The translations under genes and the position numbers were made by a program. This document shows, piece after piece, positions 8,810 through 18,735 of a stretch of DNA of 64,000 nucleotides (the stretch's first letter is position 1; every line of letters begins with the position of its first letter). The notes below the pieces were generated by a model. That model was not told where the DNA came from. It saw only the letters and a program-made list of their open reading frames with translations, and did no database searches. The stretch comes from Clostridia bacterium (GTDB taxonomy: Bacteria > Bacillota > Clostridia > RUG12999): NCBI GenBank assembly GCA_022801925.1, contig JAAWTG010000001.1, positions 107,213 through 171,212 on the forward strand, read 5' to 3'.

Positions 8810-10537
8810 ATGGATTACCGGAAGCAATATGAAGCTTGGTTGGGATATGAAGCATTGGAACCGCAAATGAAAGCGGAACTGAAAGAAATTGCTGGGGACG
8901 AAACGGAAATAAAAGAACGTTTTTATAAAGACTTAGAGTTTGGAACAGCAGGTCTGCGTGGGATTTTGGGCGCAGGTATCAACCGAATGAATATATATAC
9001 GGTACGCCGTGCAACGCAGGGATTGGCAAGTTTTGTTGTTTCGTGCGGACAGGAAGCCATGGACAGCGGTGTTGTGATTTCCTATGACAGCAGAATCAAT
9101 TCCACGCTGTTTGCGCAGGAAACTGCTCGCGTATTGGCAGCGAATGGCATTGCGGTATATTTATCAAACCGCTTGCGTCCGGTGCCGGAACTGTCTTTTG
9201 CTGTCCGGCATTATGGTGCGGCAGCAGGCGTAATGATTACGGCAAGCCATAATCCTCCGAAATATAATGGATACAAAGTATATGGTAAGGACGGCGGGCA
9301 ATTGCCGCTTGCGGAAGCGGATACTGTCCTGCAATATATTGAAAAAACAGATATTTTCAGTGGTGTGAAGCTGTGTGATTTAGAGGAAGCGATTGCGGCA
9401 GGCAAAGTGAAAGTGTTTGGAGACGAACTGGACGAGGCGTTTTTGAATGAAGTGGTGAAACAGCAAGTCAATCCGGAAGTCATGCAGGTGATGAAAGATT
9501 TTCAGATGGTCTACACGCCCATCCATGGCAGCGGCAATATTCCGGTGCGCAAGGTGCTGGAACGCATTGGTGTGAAGCACGTGGAATTGGTAAAAGAACA
9601 GGTGGAGCCGGACGGAAATTTCCCAACGGTAGACTCGCCCAATCCTGAAAACAGAAGCGCACTGGAAATGGCAATTGCGCTGGCAAAAGAAAAAGATATT
9701 GATATGCTGATTGGAACAGACCCTGACTGTGACCGAGTGGGTGTGGCAGTGCGCGATGACAACGGAGAATACTTGCCGCTGACGGGCAACATGGTGGGCG
9801 CATTGCTGGTGAACTATGTACTGGCGGGCAAAAAACTGAACCATACGCTGCCGGAAAACGGCGTTGTGATTAAAACCATTGTTACCAGCCGTATGACGGA
9901 CGCTATCTGCAAAGATTATGGCGTTGAAGTCATGAATGTGTTGACAGGTTTTAAATTTATCGGAGAGAAAATAAAAGAGTTTGAGCAAACCGGAGATCAT
10001 ACCTATGTCTTTGGGTTTGAGGAAAGCTATGGATATTTGGCAGGCACTCATGCGCGGGATAAAGACGCGGTGGTTGCAAGTATGCTGATTGCGGAGATGG
10101 CGGCGTGGTATAAAATGCGCGGTATGTCACTGTATCAGGGGCTTTGTGAACTCTATCAGAAATATGGCACCTATCGTGAACGGCTGTTGTCGGTGACATT
10201 GGAAGGCGCAGACGGACTGGAAAAGATTTCACAGATTATGGCGGAAATTCGTGCGAATCCGCCCAAACAGGTGGCAGGTCTTGAGGTTGTGAAAGTTGCC
10301 GACTATGATAACAACACGGTGAAAGACCTTATGACCGGAACAGTAACGGAAACGGGACTGCCGAAATCCAATGTGCTGGTGTTTGATTTGCAGCAAGATA
10401 CATGGGTTGCAATGCGTCCGTCCGGTACAGAACCCAAAATTAAATTCTATTTCGGAACCAAGGCGGAAAATATAGAAGTGGCGGAAGCGCGTCTGCGTCA
10501 AATGGAAAACGAAATGAAACTATTAATCGAAAGATAA
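8810..10537 (+). CDS. Phospho-sugar mutase (phosphoglucomutase/phosphomannomutase)
   Basis: Interconverts hexose 1- and 6-phosphates (glucose and/or mannose) in the cytosol, feeding glycolysis and sugar-nucleotide synthesis. The 575 residues match the long Firmicute PgcA type rather than the 450-residue GlmM type. Visible motifs in order: FGTAGLRG near residue 45 (sugar-nucleotide loop region), the phosphoserine loop TASHNPPKYNGYK near residue 144, the Mg2+ loop DPDCDRVG near residue 304, the specificity loop GFEESYGYLAGTHARDKD, and the phosphate-binding loop RPSGTEPKIKFYF near the C-terminus. All catalytic elements look intact. It precedes hisS by 18 bases without a terminator. Gene name left open because pgcA, pgm and manB usage varies. 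Confidence 0.92.
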   Translation: MDYRKQYEAWLGYEALEPQMKAELKEIAGDETEIKERFYKDLEFGTAGLRGILGAGINRMNIYTVRRATQGLASFVVSCGQEAMDSGVVISYDSRINSTLFAQETARVLAANGIAVYLSNRLRPVPELSFAVRHYGAAAGVMITASHNPPKYNGYKVYGKDGGQLPLAEADTVLQYIEKTDIFSGVKLCDLEEAIAAGKVKVFGDELDEAFLNEVVKQQVNPEVMQVMKDFQMVYTPIHGSGNIPVRKVLERIGVKHVELVKEQVEPDGNFPTVDSPNPENRSALEMAIALAKEKDIDMLIGTDPDCDRVGVAVRDDNGEYLPLTGNMVGALLVNYVLAGKKLNHTLPENGVVIKTIVTSRMTDAICKDYGVEVMNVLTGFKFIGEKIKEFEQTGDHTYVFGFEESYGYLAGTHARDKDAVVASMLIAEMAAWYKMRGMSLYQGLCELYQKYGTYRERLLSVTLEGADGLEKISQIMAEIRANPPKQVAGLEVVKVADYDNNTVKDLMTGTVTETGLPKSNVLVFDLQQDTWVAMRPSGTEPKIKFYFGTKAENIEVAEARLRQMENEMKLLIER

Positions 10538-10555
10538 AAAAGGGGAAAATACATT

Positions 10556-11845
10556 TTGGAAAAAATCAGAGCAATCAAAGGAACACATGATATTTTACCG
10601 GAGGAAATGTTTAAATGGTATCACATGGAGGATACTGTCCGGCAGCTATGCAGCCGGTTTGGGTTTGAGGAAATCCGCTTTCCGGTATTCGAATATACAG
10701 ACTTGTTTGCGCGCGGCGTTGGCGACACAACGGACGTGGTGCAAAAAGAGATGTATACATTTGAGGACAAGGGCGGACGGCGTATGACGCTGCGCCCCGA
10801 AGGAACGGCGGGTGTGGTGCGCAGCGTGCTGGAGCATTCTTTGCTGACGGGCGTGCTGCCGCTGAAACTGTTTTATCTGATTACCTGCTACCGCAATGAG
10901 AATCCGCAGGCGGGACGGTATCGGGAGTTTCATCAGTTTGGAACAGAAGTGTTTGGCAGCAGCGACCCCAAGATAGACGCAGAGGTCATCTCCCTTGCAG
11001 TCTCACTGATTCGCTCGGTGGGGTTGAAGCACTTTAGCGTGCATTTGAACAGTATTGGCTGTCCTACCTGCCGCAGTCAATATAATGAAGCATTAAAAGA
11101 ATTTTTGCGCGAGTGTAAAGACGCGCTTTGCCACACATGTCAGGACAGGTTGGAACGTAATCCCATGCGGGTACTGGACTGTAAATCACCGGAGTGCCAA
11201 AAGCTGGTGGAAGGTGCGCCGGTGCTGCGAGACTTCTTGTGTGAGGAATGCTGCGAGCATTTTGAAAGTTTGCAGGAAACACTGCGGGCGATGGACATTG
11301 ATTTTGTGCTGAATGACAAAATTGTCCGCGGACTGGATTATTATACCAAGACCGTGTTTGAAATCAAATCAGAGCATCTGGGGGCGCAGAGTACCATTTG
11401 CGGCGGCGGACGCTATGACGGATTGGTGGAACAGCTCGGCGGGAAACCAACGCCGGCAATCGGTTTTGCGGCAGGTCTGGAACGGCTGCTCATGTGCATT
11501 GAAGCGGAACAGGCGTTTTTGCCACAGCCACAGAGACCACAGCTTTTTGTGGCATATTTGGGAGAAGAAGCGAACCAATTTGCATCAAAACTGATATATC
11601 AATTGCGCGGTGAGGGGATTTCCTGCCAGCGTGATTACATGGGACGAAGCCTGAAAGCGCAGATGAAATATGCAGACAAGCTTTCGGCGGAATTCACTAT
11701 GGTGCTGGGAGACGATGAATTGGAATGCGGACAAGCTGCGCTGCGGCGAATGGTAGACGGACAGGAATTTCCGGTTCGGTTGGATGCGGTGGCACAGCAA
11801 CTAAAACAAATCGCACAACAAACCAACGTGGGAGGAACAAAATAG
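10556..11845 (+). CDS. hisS: Histidyl-tRNA synthetase
   Basis: Charges tRNA-His. A class II synthetase of 429 residues, the normal length. Motif 1 region begins after IKGTHDILPEE; motif 2 is ITCYRNENPQAGRYREFHQF (about residues 106-125); the histidine-specific motif reads VRGLDYYTKTVFE; motif 3 is IGFAAGLERLLM; the C-terminal anticodon-binding domain starts near PQLFVAYLG. The initiation codon is TTG at 10556, spaced from AGGGGAAA, which may moderate expression. It abuts aspS directly (TAG then ATG with no gap), the hisS-aspS order conserved in many Firmicutes. Confidence 0.96.
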   Translation: MEKIRAIKGTHDILPEEMFKWYHMEDTVRQLCSRFGFEEIRFPVFEYTDLFARGVGDTTDVVQKEMYTFEDKGGRRMTLRPEGTAGVVRSVLEHSLLTGVLPLKLFYLITCYRNENPQAGRYREFHQFGTEVFGSSDPKIDAEVISLAVSLIRSVGLKHFSVHLNSIGCPTCRSQYNEALKEFLRECKDALCHTCQDRLERNPMRVLDCKSPECQKLVEGAPVLRDFLCEECCEHFESLQETLRAMDIDFVLNDKIVRGLDYYTKTVFEIKSEHLGAQSTICGGGRYDGLVEQLGGKPTPAIGFAAGLERLLMCIEAEQAFLPQPQRPQLFVAYLGEEANQFASKLIYQLRGEGISCQRDYMGRSLKAQMKYADKLSAEFTMVLGDDELECGQAALRRMVDGQEFPVRLDAVAQQLKQIAQQTNVGGTK

Positions 11846-13618
11846 ATGGAAACGATGAAAGGAATGAAACGGACGGCGCTGTGTACGGATATTACGGAAT
11901 CTATGATAGGGCAGTCCGTGACAGTGATGGGATGGGCTGCCAAGGTGCGCGATATCGGACAATTGGTGTTTTTGGACGTCCGCGACCGCAGCGGATTGTT
12001 GCAGGTGGTTGTAGAACAGTCCGATGAAGTGCTGCTGAAAAAAGCAAAAGGCGTCCATATAGAATATGTAGTAGCAGTAACCGGAAAAGTGCGTGCACGT
12101 GGCGAAGGCGGCGTCAATACGGCAATGAAAACCGGTACCATTGAGGTGGTGGCGGAGGAACTGCGGATACTGAACGCTTCCAAAGCGCTGCCGTTGCAGT
12201 TAGACGGCAACGCAGGAGATGAAATCCGCTTAAAATACCGGTATTTGGATTTGCGCCGCAAAGAATTGCAGCGTAACTTGATGGTGCGCCATCAACTGAC
12301 AAAATTAGCGCGTGATTACTATGATGAAAACGGTTTTTTGGAAATTGAAACCCCCATGCTGACCAAAAGCACACCGGAGGGGGCGCGGGACTATCTGGTT
12401 CCCAGCCGTGTTCATGCGGGCGCGTTTTATGCGCTGCCGCAGTCGCCGCAGCAATATAAACAGCTTTTGATGCTGGCGGGATTCGATAAATATTTTCAAA
12501 TTGTTCGCTGCTTCCGCGACGAAGATCTGCGTGCGGAACGGCAGCCGGAATTTACACAGATTGACCTAGAAATGTCTTTTGTGGACATTGACGATGTCAT
12601 TTCTGTCAACGAACGGTTTTTGCAGAAAATGTTTCAGGAAATGCTGGGCATTGAACTGACGTTGCCGCTGCCGCGCATGCGTTATCAAGAAGCGATGGAA
12701 CGCTTCGGAAGCGACAAACCGGATACGCGTTTTGGTCTGGAATTGCAGGATATTACCGCGTGTGTGAAAAACAGCGGGTTTAAAGTGTTTGCCGACAACA
12801 TTGCAGCGGGCGGAAGCGTGCGTGCAATCAACGGAAAAGGCTTGGCGGACAAGCTGTCGCGCAAAGAGATTGACGCGCTGGGCGAAGTGGTGAAACTGTT
12901 CAAAGCCAAAGGTTTGGCATGGATTACCGTCAAAGAGGACGGCGTGAAATCGCCGATTGCCAAGTTCCTGTCGGAAGAAGAAATGCAGGCGATTTTTGAC
13001 ACGTTGCAGGTGGAGACAGGCGACGCAGTCTTTATCGTATCGGATAAAGATGAAGTGGTGTTTGACGCACTGGGCAATTTGCGTTTGGAATTGGCAAGAA
13101 AATTCGATTTAATTGATAAAAACAGATATGATTTGCTGTGGGTGACAGAATTTCCGCTGCTGGAATACAGTGAGGAAGAACAACGTTATGTGGCAAAACA
13201 TCACCCCTTCACCTCTCCCATGGACGAGGACTTGGAATTGCTGGACAGCGCGCCCGAGAAAGTGCGCGCCAAAGCCTATGATATCGTTATCAACGGTATG
13301 GAAGCGGGCGGCGGCAGTATCCGAATTTATAACAGCGAACTACAGGAAAAAATGTTCCGCGTGCTGGGATTCACAAAAGAATCTGCTTGGGAACGGTTTG
13401 GCTATTTGATGGAAGCATTCCAATATGGTACGCCGCCGCACGGCGGAATGGCATACGGACTGGACAGACTGGTGATGATTTTAACCGGCTGTGATTCTAT
13501 CCGCGACGTCATTGCATTCCCAAAAGTGCAGAATGCATCAGAATTGATGACCAATGCGCCTTCATTGGTAGATGAAACGCAGCTACAGGAATTGCACATC
13601 AAACTGCGGGAAGAATAA
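11846..13618 (+). CDS. aspS: Aspartyl-tRNA synthetase, bacterial type
   Basis: Charges tRNA-Asp. At 590 residues it is the long bacterial form: N-terminal OB-fold anticodon domain (about 1-110), class II core with ARDYLVPSR and the QSPQQYKQLLM flipping-loop region, motif 2 as FRDEDLRAERQPEFTQIDLE, a GAD insertion domain (about 300-420), and motif 3 as YGLDRLVMILTG. Because AsnRS and AsnA are also encoded here, this enzyme is probably discriminating (tRNA-Asp only), although that cannot be proved from sequence by eye. The start ATG directly follows the hisS stop, with GGAGGAAC inside the end of hisS. Confidence 0.96.
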   Translation: METMKGMKRTALCTDITESMIGQSVTVMGWAAKVRDIGQLVFLDVRDRSGLLQVVVEQSDEVLLKKAKGVHIEYVVAVTGKVRARGEGGVNTAMKTGTIEVVAEELRILNASKALPLQLDGNAGDEIRLKYRYLDLRRKELQRNLMVRHQLTKLARDYYDENGFLEIETPMLTKSTPEGARDYLVPSRVHAGAFYALPQSPQQYKQLLMLAGFDKYFQIVRCFRDEDLRAERQPEFTQIDLEMSFVDIDDVISVNERFLQKMFQEMLGIELTLPLPRMRYQEAMERFGSDKPDTRFGLELQDITACVKNSGFKVFADNIAAGGSVRAINGKGLADKLSRKEIDALGEVVKLFKAKGLAWITVKEDGVKSPIAKFLSEEEMQAIFDTLQVETGDAVFIVSDKDEVVFDALGNLRLELARKFDLIDKNRYDLLWVTEFPLLEYSEEEQRYVAKHHPFTSPMDEDLELLDSAPEKVRAKAYDIVINGMEAGGGSIRIYNSELQEKMFRVLGFTKESAWERFGYLMEAFQYGTPPHGGMAYGLDRLVMILTGCDSIRDVIAFPKVQNASELMTNAPSLVDETQLQELHIKLREE

Positions 13619-13620
13619 AT

Positions 13621-13656
13621 ATCAGGCTGCAAATGGTGCGTTATTTGCAGCCTGAT
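13621..13656 (+). terminator. Strong hairpin after aspS without a U-tract
   Basis: A perfect 14-bp stem ATCAGGCTGCAAAT / ATTTGCAGCCTGAT with an 8-base loop begins two bases after the aspS stop. The sequence after it is TGTCGTGG, so it may act mainly as a 3'-end stabiliser or a weak terminator. Confidence 0.55.
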
Positions 13657-13858
13657 TGTCGTGGAATTTACAAATCGTTCATAGTCCGTTCATGAAATAT
13701 AGATACAATGGAACCAAATGTAGGCAGAGCTTGGGACAGCTTTTCAAAACGTGGTAAACAGTTTGTATGAGCTGTCCGTACGGCGTGCGCAACCATTGTA
13801 CAAGCACGTTTGACGCTGCCAGCAGATGGAAAGGGATACAATAACAGGAGGGATTGGC

Positions 13859-14986
13859 ATGGAAGAAAAAGACCGCAATGAAATCCTGCAAGAGAAACCG
13901 GAGGAACTGGAACCGGCAGAACCGGAAACTATGCAGGAACAGCCGGAATCCGCAATGGAAGCGGCAGAAGAAGAAAAAACGCCGCCGCATGTGGTAGTGG
14001 AAATCAAAAATTTGGTGAAACGCTATGGCAGTAAAGCGGCAGTCAACAACATCAGTTTCCAAGTGAAACGCGGTGAAATTTTAGGGTTTTTAGGACCGAA
14101 CGGCGCAGGAAAATCAACGACAATGAACATATTGACCGGATATATTTCCAGTACGTCCGGCAGCGTCAAAGTGTGCGGCTATGATATCCTGGACGACCCG
14201 GACGAGGTAAAAAAACGTATTGGTTATCTGCCGGAAAATCCGCCGCTTTATATGGACATGACCGTGACGGAATATCTGGAGTTTGTCTATGATCTCAAAA
14301 AAGTGAAAATCAATCGCCAAGACCATTTGAAAGATATTTTGGCGTTGGTAGGGCTGACGCAAGTGAAGGGCAGACTGATTAAGAACCTGTCCAAGGGATA
14401 TAAACAGCGTGTGGGATTGGCGCAAGCGTTGATTGGCAATCCGGAAGTGCTGATTTTGGACGAGCCGACCGTTGGACTTGATCCCAAACAGATTATTGAA
14501 ATCCGTAATGTGATAAAACGTCTCGGGTTGAACCGGACGGTTATTTTAAGCACGCATATTTTGCAGGAGGTCAGCGCCATTTGCGACCATGTTGTTATTA
14601 TCAACAACGGGCGGATTGCGGCAATGGATTCCACGGAAAATCTGGAACGCGGCACGGGACGCAGCGGCAAATTCACGCTGCGTATTGCCGGCGACGAATA
14701 TCAGGTGAAAAATGCGCTGTCCGGACTGCAGGGCGTGAAATTTATTGATGTGCTGGGCGTGCGTGAAGCCGGAACGGTGGATGTTTATATTGAATCCGTG
14801 CCGGAAACAGATATCCGCAAAGCCTTGTTTGACACGTTGGCGCAGAAAAATCTGCCGATTTACATGATGAAACCGTTTGAAATGACGTTGGAGGATGTGT
14901 TCCTCAAAGCAACCAGCGGGGACATGCCTGTGTCGGAGGAAAAAGAGCCGGTGGCGGAGAAAACAGCAAAGGGGAGTGAGAAATAA
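13859..14986 (+). CDS. ABC transporter ATP-binding subunit, GldA-like
   Basis: Energises an ABC-2 type export system. The nucleotide-binding domain starts near residue 46: Walker A GPNGAGKST (about 79-87), signature LSKGYKQRVGLAQAL, Walker B VLILDEPTVGLDP, and an H-loop in STHILQEVSAIC. Unusually, residues 1-42 form a Glu/Pro-rich acidic extension before the conserved domain, and the tail is also acidic. The C-terminal part resembles the DUF4162-type end found in GldA-like ATPases. The start ATG at 13859 is seven bases after AGGAGG; the reading from 13826 is rejected. The stop overlaps the permease start (TAATG). Confidence 0.9.
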   Translation: MEEKDRNEILQEKPEELEPAEPETMQEQPESAMEAAEEEKTPPHVVVEIKNLVKRYGSKAAVNNISFQVKRGEILGFLGPNGAGKSTTMNILTGYISSTSGSVKVCGYDILDDPDEVKKRIGYLPENPPLYMDMTVTEYLEFVYDLKKVKINRQDHLKDILALVGLTQVKGRLIKNLSKGYKQRVGLAQALIGNPEVLILDEPTVGLDPKQIIEIRNVIKRLGLNRTVILSTHILQEVSAICDHVVIINNGRIAAMDSTENLERGTGRSGKFTLRIAGDEYQVKNALSGLQGVKFIDVLGVREAGTVDVYIESVPETDIRKALFDTLAQKNLPIYMMKPFEMTLEDVFLKATSGDMPVSEEKEPVAEKTAKGSEK

Positions 14987-15693
14987 TGTCGGCGATTTAT
15001 AAACGGGAACTGCGTGCCTACTTTAGTTCTCCTATGGGATATATCATTGTGGCAGCGATTATGGCTGTTTTGGATTTTAGTTATTTTCTATTACTCTTTT
15101 TTTACGGTCGTCAAATGGAAATTGGATTTATGCTGGCATATCTGAACATTCCATGCCTGATTTTGATTCCGATTATGACCATGCGGCTGCTGTCGGAAGA
15201 GCGCAACAAAAAAACAGACCAGCTTATTTTGACCTCGCCGGTCAGTCTGCTGCAAATTGTACTAGGGAAATATTTTGCCGCCTGCACGGTATTTTTGGCA
15301 GGAATTGTACTGTCTTTTGTTTTCCCTGTTATATTTTTTCTGTTTGGAAAACCTTCTCTGGCAATGATTATCGGTAACTATTTGGGATATATTCTCTTGT
15401 GGTGCGCGATGATTTCCATTGGACTGTTTGTTTCTTCCATTACAGAAAATCAAATGATATCGGCAGTGATGACCTGCATTATTTTGCTGGTGCTGTATCT
15501 GCTGGAAATGCTGGTGCCCAGCATCAATATTCCGATTTTGCAGCCGGTTTTGAAAAGTCTGCTGTTGTTCAGCCGGTTCAATGATTTTTCACAGGGACTT
15601 TTAAATGTCACAACAATTGTTTATTATTTGAGTTTTATCGCCGTATTCCTGTTTGCAACAGTGCGTGTGCTGGATAAACGGCGGTATAGTTAA
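14986..15693 (+). CDS. ABC-2 family permease, GldF-like
   Basis: An integral membrane subunit of 235 residues with about six hydrophobic segments. The first residues MSAIYKRELRAYFSSPMGYI are typical of ABC-2 permeases related to gliding-motility GldF, as is the ERNKKTDQLILTSPVS loop after TM2. It overlaps the ATPase gene by one base and is followed 14 bases later by the GldG-like gene, so translational coupling is likely. Cargo is unknown; the GldAFG resemblance is to architecture, and gliding is not implied. Confidence 0.88.
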   Translation: MSAIYKRELRAYFSSPMGYIIVAAIMAVLDFSYFLLLFFYGRQMEIGFMLAYLNIPCLILIPIMTMRLLSEERNKKTDQLILTSPVSLLQIVLGKYFAACTVFLAGIVLSFVFPVIFFLFGKPSLAMIIGNYLGYILLWCAMISIGLFVSSITENQMISAVMTCIILLVLYLLEMLVPSINIPILQPVLKSLLLFSRFNDFSQGLLNVTTIVYYLSFIAVFLFATVRVLDKRRYS

Positions 15694-15707
15694 GGAGGTG
15701 TTGACCG

Positions 15708-17108
15708 GTGAAAAAAGGAAGATTGAAATATAAAATAAACGGAACCTTTTTGATGATTGCGATGCTGGTCGGCGCCGTGTTAGTCAACCTCATTTTGGGC
15801 GCAATTGATACAAAAGTGCCGCTGGAAGTGGATTTGACAAAAGAGAATTTATATGAATTTTCGCAGCAGACAAATGATATCATGAAGTCGCTGGATCAGG
15901 ATATCACGATTTATGCCATCTATGGAGACGGGTCGGTGCCGAGCATGATAGAAAAATATTTGGATCGCTACAAGGCGCTGAGCAGTCATGTGACGGTAAC
16001 GACAATTGACCCTTATAAAGACCCGACAAAAATTCAGCCGTTTGAAGCAAAAGGCGATACCATCAGCAACGGCAGTTTGATTGTGGAATGCGGAGACAAA
16101 TTTAAAATTATTACATCAGAACAAATGACAGCAACAGATTTTCTGAAACAACAAAATTTTGTGCTGGAAAACAGAATCACCAATGCGGTCTATTATGTGA
16201 CAGGCGCCGGTGAACAACAGAAATTATATTTCACAGAAGGACATGGCGAATCGGAAAACAGTCAGCTGCAAACCGCACTGAAAAATGAAGATTATTTAAC
16301 AGAAATGGTGAATTTGTCTATCAATGATGTGCCGGAGGACGCAGATGCACTGATTGTTTTGGCACCGCAAAAGGATTTCACGGAGGAGGAACGCAACCGT
16401 CTGGCGACATATATGGAAAACGGTGGCAATGCAGCGTTTATCTTTACACCCGGCGGCGATAAACTGGAACGTTTGAGCGCATATTTGACGGAATGGGGCA
16501 TTACGCCGATGTATAATTTGGTGGTGGAAGGCGACCAGTCTAAAAATCTGATGACGCAGTTGGGCGCAAGTCCGGTGCCGGAGATTATGGAGCATGATAT
16601 TACAACGAATTTGATTGCACAAAAAGCGACATATGTGGCATTTCCGACCATGAGCCTCAGCGTAAATACGACCAATCCGCAGTATGCACAGGTGACGCCG
16701 CTGCTGAAAACCGGCGCTGATTCTTATGGAAAAGTGAATGTGCGGGCGCAGTCCGCCGCTTATGAAGAAGGCGACACGATGGGACCGCTTGATGTGGCAG
16801 CGATTGCGGAAAAACAGTATGACGACGGCAGCTATTCCAGATTGTTTGTTTCAGGCTCGGTTTGGGCGGTGGAATATCCGAATATTTTATCGGAAGCGAC
16901 TTATGCGAACGGCGATTTAACGCTCAATACGTTTTCGTGGATGACGGAGAAGCCGTCGGGACTCAGTATTCGTCCCAAGCTTGTTAATACGGAATCGATG
17001 AAAATAACACTGACGCAGGCAACGGTTACGATTGTGATTGTTGTGTTGATTCCGATTGCATTGTTAGTCTTTGGAATTGTGATTTGGTTCAGAAGGAGAT
17101 ATTTATAA
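15708..17108 (+). CDS. GldG-like auxiliary component of ABC system
   Basis: A 466-residue protein with one N-terminal membrane helix (about residues 14-36), a large extracytoplasmic portion, and a C-terminal helix near 437-460 ending FRRRYL. The ordered parts VDLTKENLYEFSQQTNDIM, YTEGHGES-like FTEGHGESEN and the GNAAFIFTPGG segment match the family of auxiliary components of uncharacterised ABC transport systems (GldG; DUF4350-like region). It presumably sits outside the membrane beside the GldF-like permease. The stop overlaps the next start by one base. Exact role in transport is not established for this family in Firmicutes. Confidence 0.85.
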   Translation: MKKGRLKYKINGTFLMIAMLVGAVLVNLILGAIDTKVPLEVDLTKENLYEFSQQTNDIMKSLDQDITIYAIYGDGSVPSMIEKYLDRYKALSSHVTVTTIDPYKDPTKIQPFEAKGDTISNGSLIVECGDKFKIITSEQMTATDFLKQQNFVLENRITNAVYYVTGAGEQQKLYFTEGHGESENSQLQTALKNEDYLTEMVNLSINDVPEDADALIVLAPQKDFTEEERNRLATYMENGGNAAFIFTPGGDKLERLSAYLTEWGITPMYNLVVEGDQSKNLMTQLGASPVPEIMEHDITTNLIAQKATYVAFPTMSLSVNTTNPQYAQVTPLLKTGADSYGKVNVRAQSAAYEEGDTMGPLDVAAIAEKQYDDGSYSRLFVSGSVWAVEYPNILSEATYANGDLTLNTFSWMTEKPSGLSIRPKLVNTESMKITLTQATVTIVIVVLIPIALLVFGIVIWFRRRYL

Positions 17109-18595
17109 TGGCAGGAAAAAATAAAACCATACGGAATGTTGTCATTGGCGTGGTGGCGCTGGCAGTGCTGGCAGGCGTATATTTCCTTGTGACCAAATGG
17201 GAACCAAAGCAGGAGACGGAGGAACAGCCGCAGCCGACGCAGCAAAAAATCCAGATTTTTCAAGCGTCTGCCGCCGATGCCGCGCAGGTGGACGTATCCG
17301 GCAGTGACGGCAACTTGAAATACTACAAGAAAAAAGAAAACAAGACAGTGAAAGACGCCAGCGGCAATGATACTACAAAAGAAGCGGACGTCTGGTATAT
17401 TGCAGGATATGAGGAAGCAAAACTCACTGCGACAAAGATTGAAAACACCATCTATGATTTTTCGGACATGAAAGCGGAAATGGAAGTCACTTCCGACATG
17501 AGCAAAAAAGCGGACTATGGGCTGGAAACGCCGTCCGCACGAGCGACATTGTCCATGCAGGACGGTACACAGTATACTATGCTGCTCGGCGCGAAAGTCC
17601 CGACAAGCGACAACTACTATGCTATGCTGGAAGGCAAAGACACGATATATGTTATTACCGGATATAAAGCAAATATCATGTTAGCAAAACCGTTGTCCTA
17701 TAAAAACACCATGATTGGCAGCATTACAGTAGATGATTTCCAGACTTTCTCTTTGAGCGCAAACGGACAAAAAGTGATTGACGTGCGTAAGCTGAAAGAG
17801 GACGACAATCTGCTCAATGCAAACATGACTACTTATGTGATGACATACCCCAATTATGAGGCGGTGCGCGCGGAAGAATTTAAAGAAATTTTGGATAGCG
17901 TGGCAAGCGTCACAGCAACTGAATTTGTGGCGTTTGCACCGGCGGATTTGTCCGTCTATGGGCTGAGTCAGCCGCGATATGTGGTTTCGTTAGCGGATTC
18001 TAAAAATTCTTATCAGATAAGCATTGGGGCGAATGTGCCAAAAGAAGAAGGAGAAACAGTGCAGCGGGTTTATGCCATAGCGGAAGGCGACCCATGTGTG
18101 TTTACCATGCCGGCGACAATGCTGGATTCGCTGAAAAGTGTGGATCCGTTTTCTTTGATGGAAAAATTCATGCATTTGGTGAACGTTTCAGACGTGCAAA
18201 GCGTTGTTGTGGAAAGCGAAGGAAAAACCTATACGCTGGACGTGGAACATTTCATGGATAAAAATGATGTAGGCGAAGAGTTTGAGGAACAGCGTTACAA
18301 AATCAATGGCAAAGACGCGAATCAAAAACGCAGTAAAGCGGTATACCAAAGCATTATCGGGCAGCGGGCAAGCGGCAATGCAAACGGTGCGCCGGGAGCG
18401 GTGCGCTGCACGATTACCTTCCGCATGACAGACGGAACACAAAGCGTTATGCAGTATGCGGACTATGATGAACGGAATGATACCGTCATCAAAGATGGGA
18501 CGCCCAGCGGTTTCACGGTGCTCAAACAAGGCATTACCGATATGATGAAACAACTGGAAGAATTGGACGCAGACCCTGCAAAAGCAGCTTCGTAA
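17108..18595 (+). CDS. DUF4340-containing extracytoplasmic protein of the GldAFG-like operon
   Basis: A 495-residue protein with one N-terminal membrane anchor (about residues 8-27) and a repeated beta-rich extracytoplasmic region. Two related halves are visible, each with a YGLETPSARATL / YGLSQPRYVVSL-type line followed by a LLGAKVP / SIGANVP turn; this duplicated layout is typical of DUF4340. The start ATG at 17108 overlaps the previous stop and follows AGAAGGAGAT. DUF4340 proteins commonly sit at the end of GldG-like operons, so a structural role at the cell surface with the exporter is inferred. Function unknown. Confidence 0.85.
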   Translation: MAGKNKTIRNVVIGVVALAVLAGVYFLVTKWEPKQETEEQPQPTQQKIQIFQASAADAAQVDVSGSDGNLKYYKKKENKTVKDASGNDTTKEADVWYIAGYEEAKLTATKIENTIYDFSDMKAEMEVTSDMSKKADYGLETPSARATLSMQDGTQYTMLLGAKVPTSDNYYAMLEGKDTIYVITGYKANIMLAKPLSYKNTMIGSITVDDFQTFSLSANGQKVIDVRKLKEDDNLLNANMTTYVMTYPNYEAVRAEEFKEILDSVASVTATEFVAFAPADLSVYGLSQPRYVVSLADSKNSYQISIGANVPKEEGETVQRVYAIAEGDPCVFTMPATMLDSLKSVDPFSLMEKFMHLVNVSDVQSVVVESEGKTYTLDVEHFMDKNDVGEEFEEQRYKINGKDANQKRSKAVYQSIIGQRASGNANGAPGAVRCTITFRMTDGTQSVMQYADYDERNDTVIKDGTPSGFTVLKQGITDMMKQLEELDADPAKAAS

Positions 18596-18645
18596 AAATG
18601 TTGTGAAACGGAAATGTGCTATGTAACAACGGAACGTTATTATAA

Positions 18646-18687
18646 AAACAAGCATATCGCCACAGAGGGCGGTATGCTTGTTTTTTT
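18646..18687 (+). terminator. Rho-independent terminator of the ABC operon
   Basis: A 16-base arm at 18646-18661 pairs (one G-U) with 18668-18683, followed by a T-run to 18687. It lies between converging transcripts. Confidence 0.92.
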
Positions 18688-18735
18688 GCCGCTTGCCGGA
18701 ATCAAGAGCAGCGGTTATTGAATAGAATATTAGAT

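Noticed and set aside
9380..10051. 223-codon open frame on the - strand
   Set aside because: Antisense to the phosphohexomutase core, no recognisable domain.
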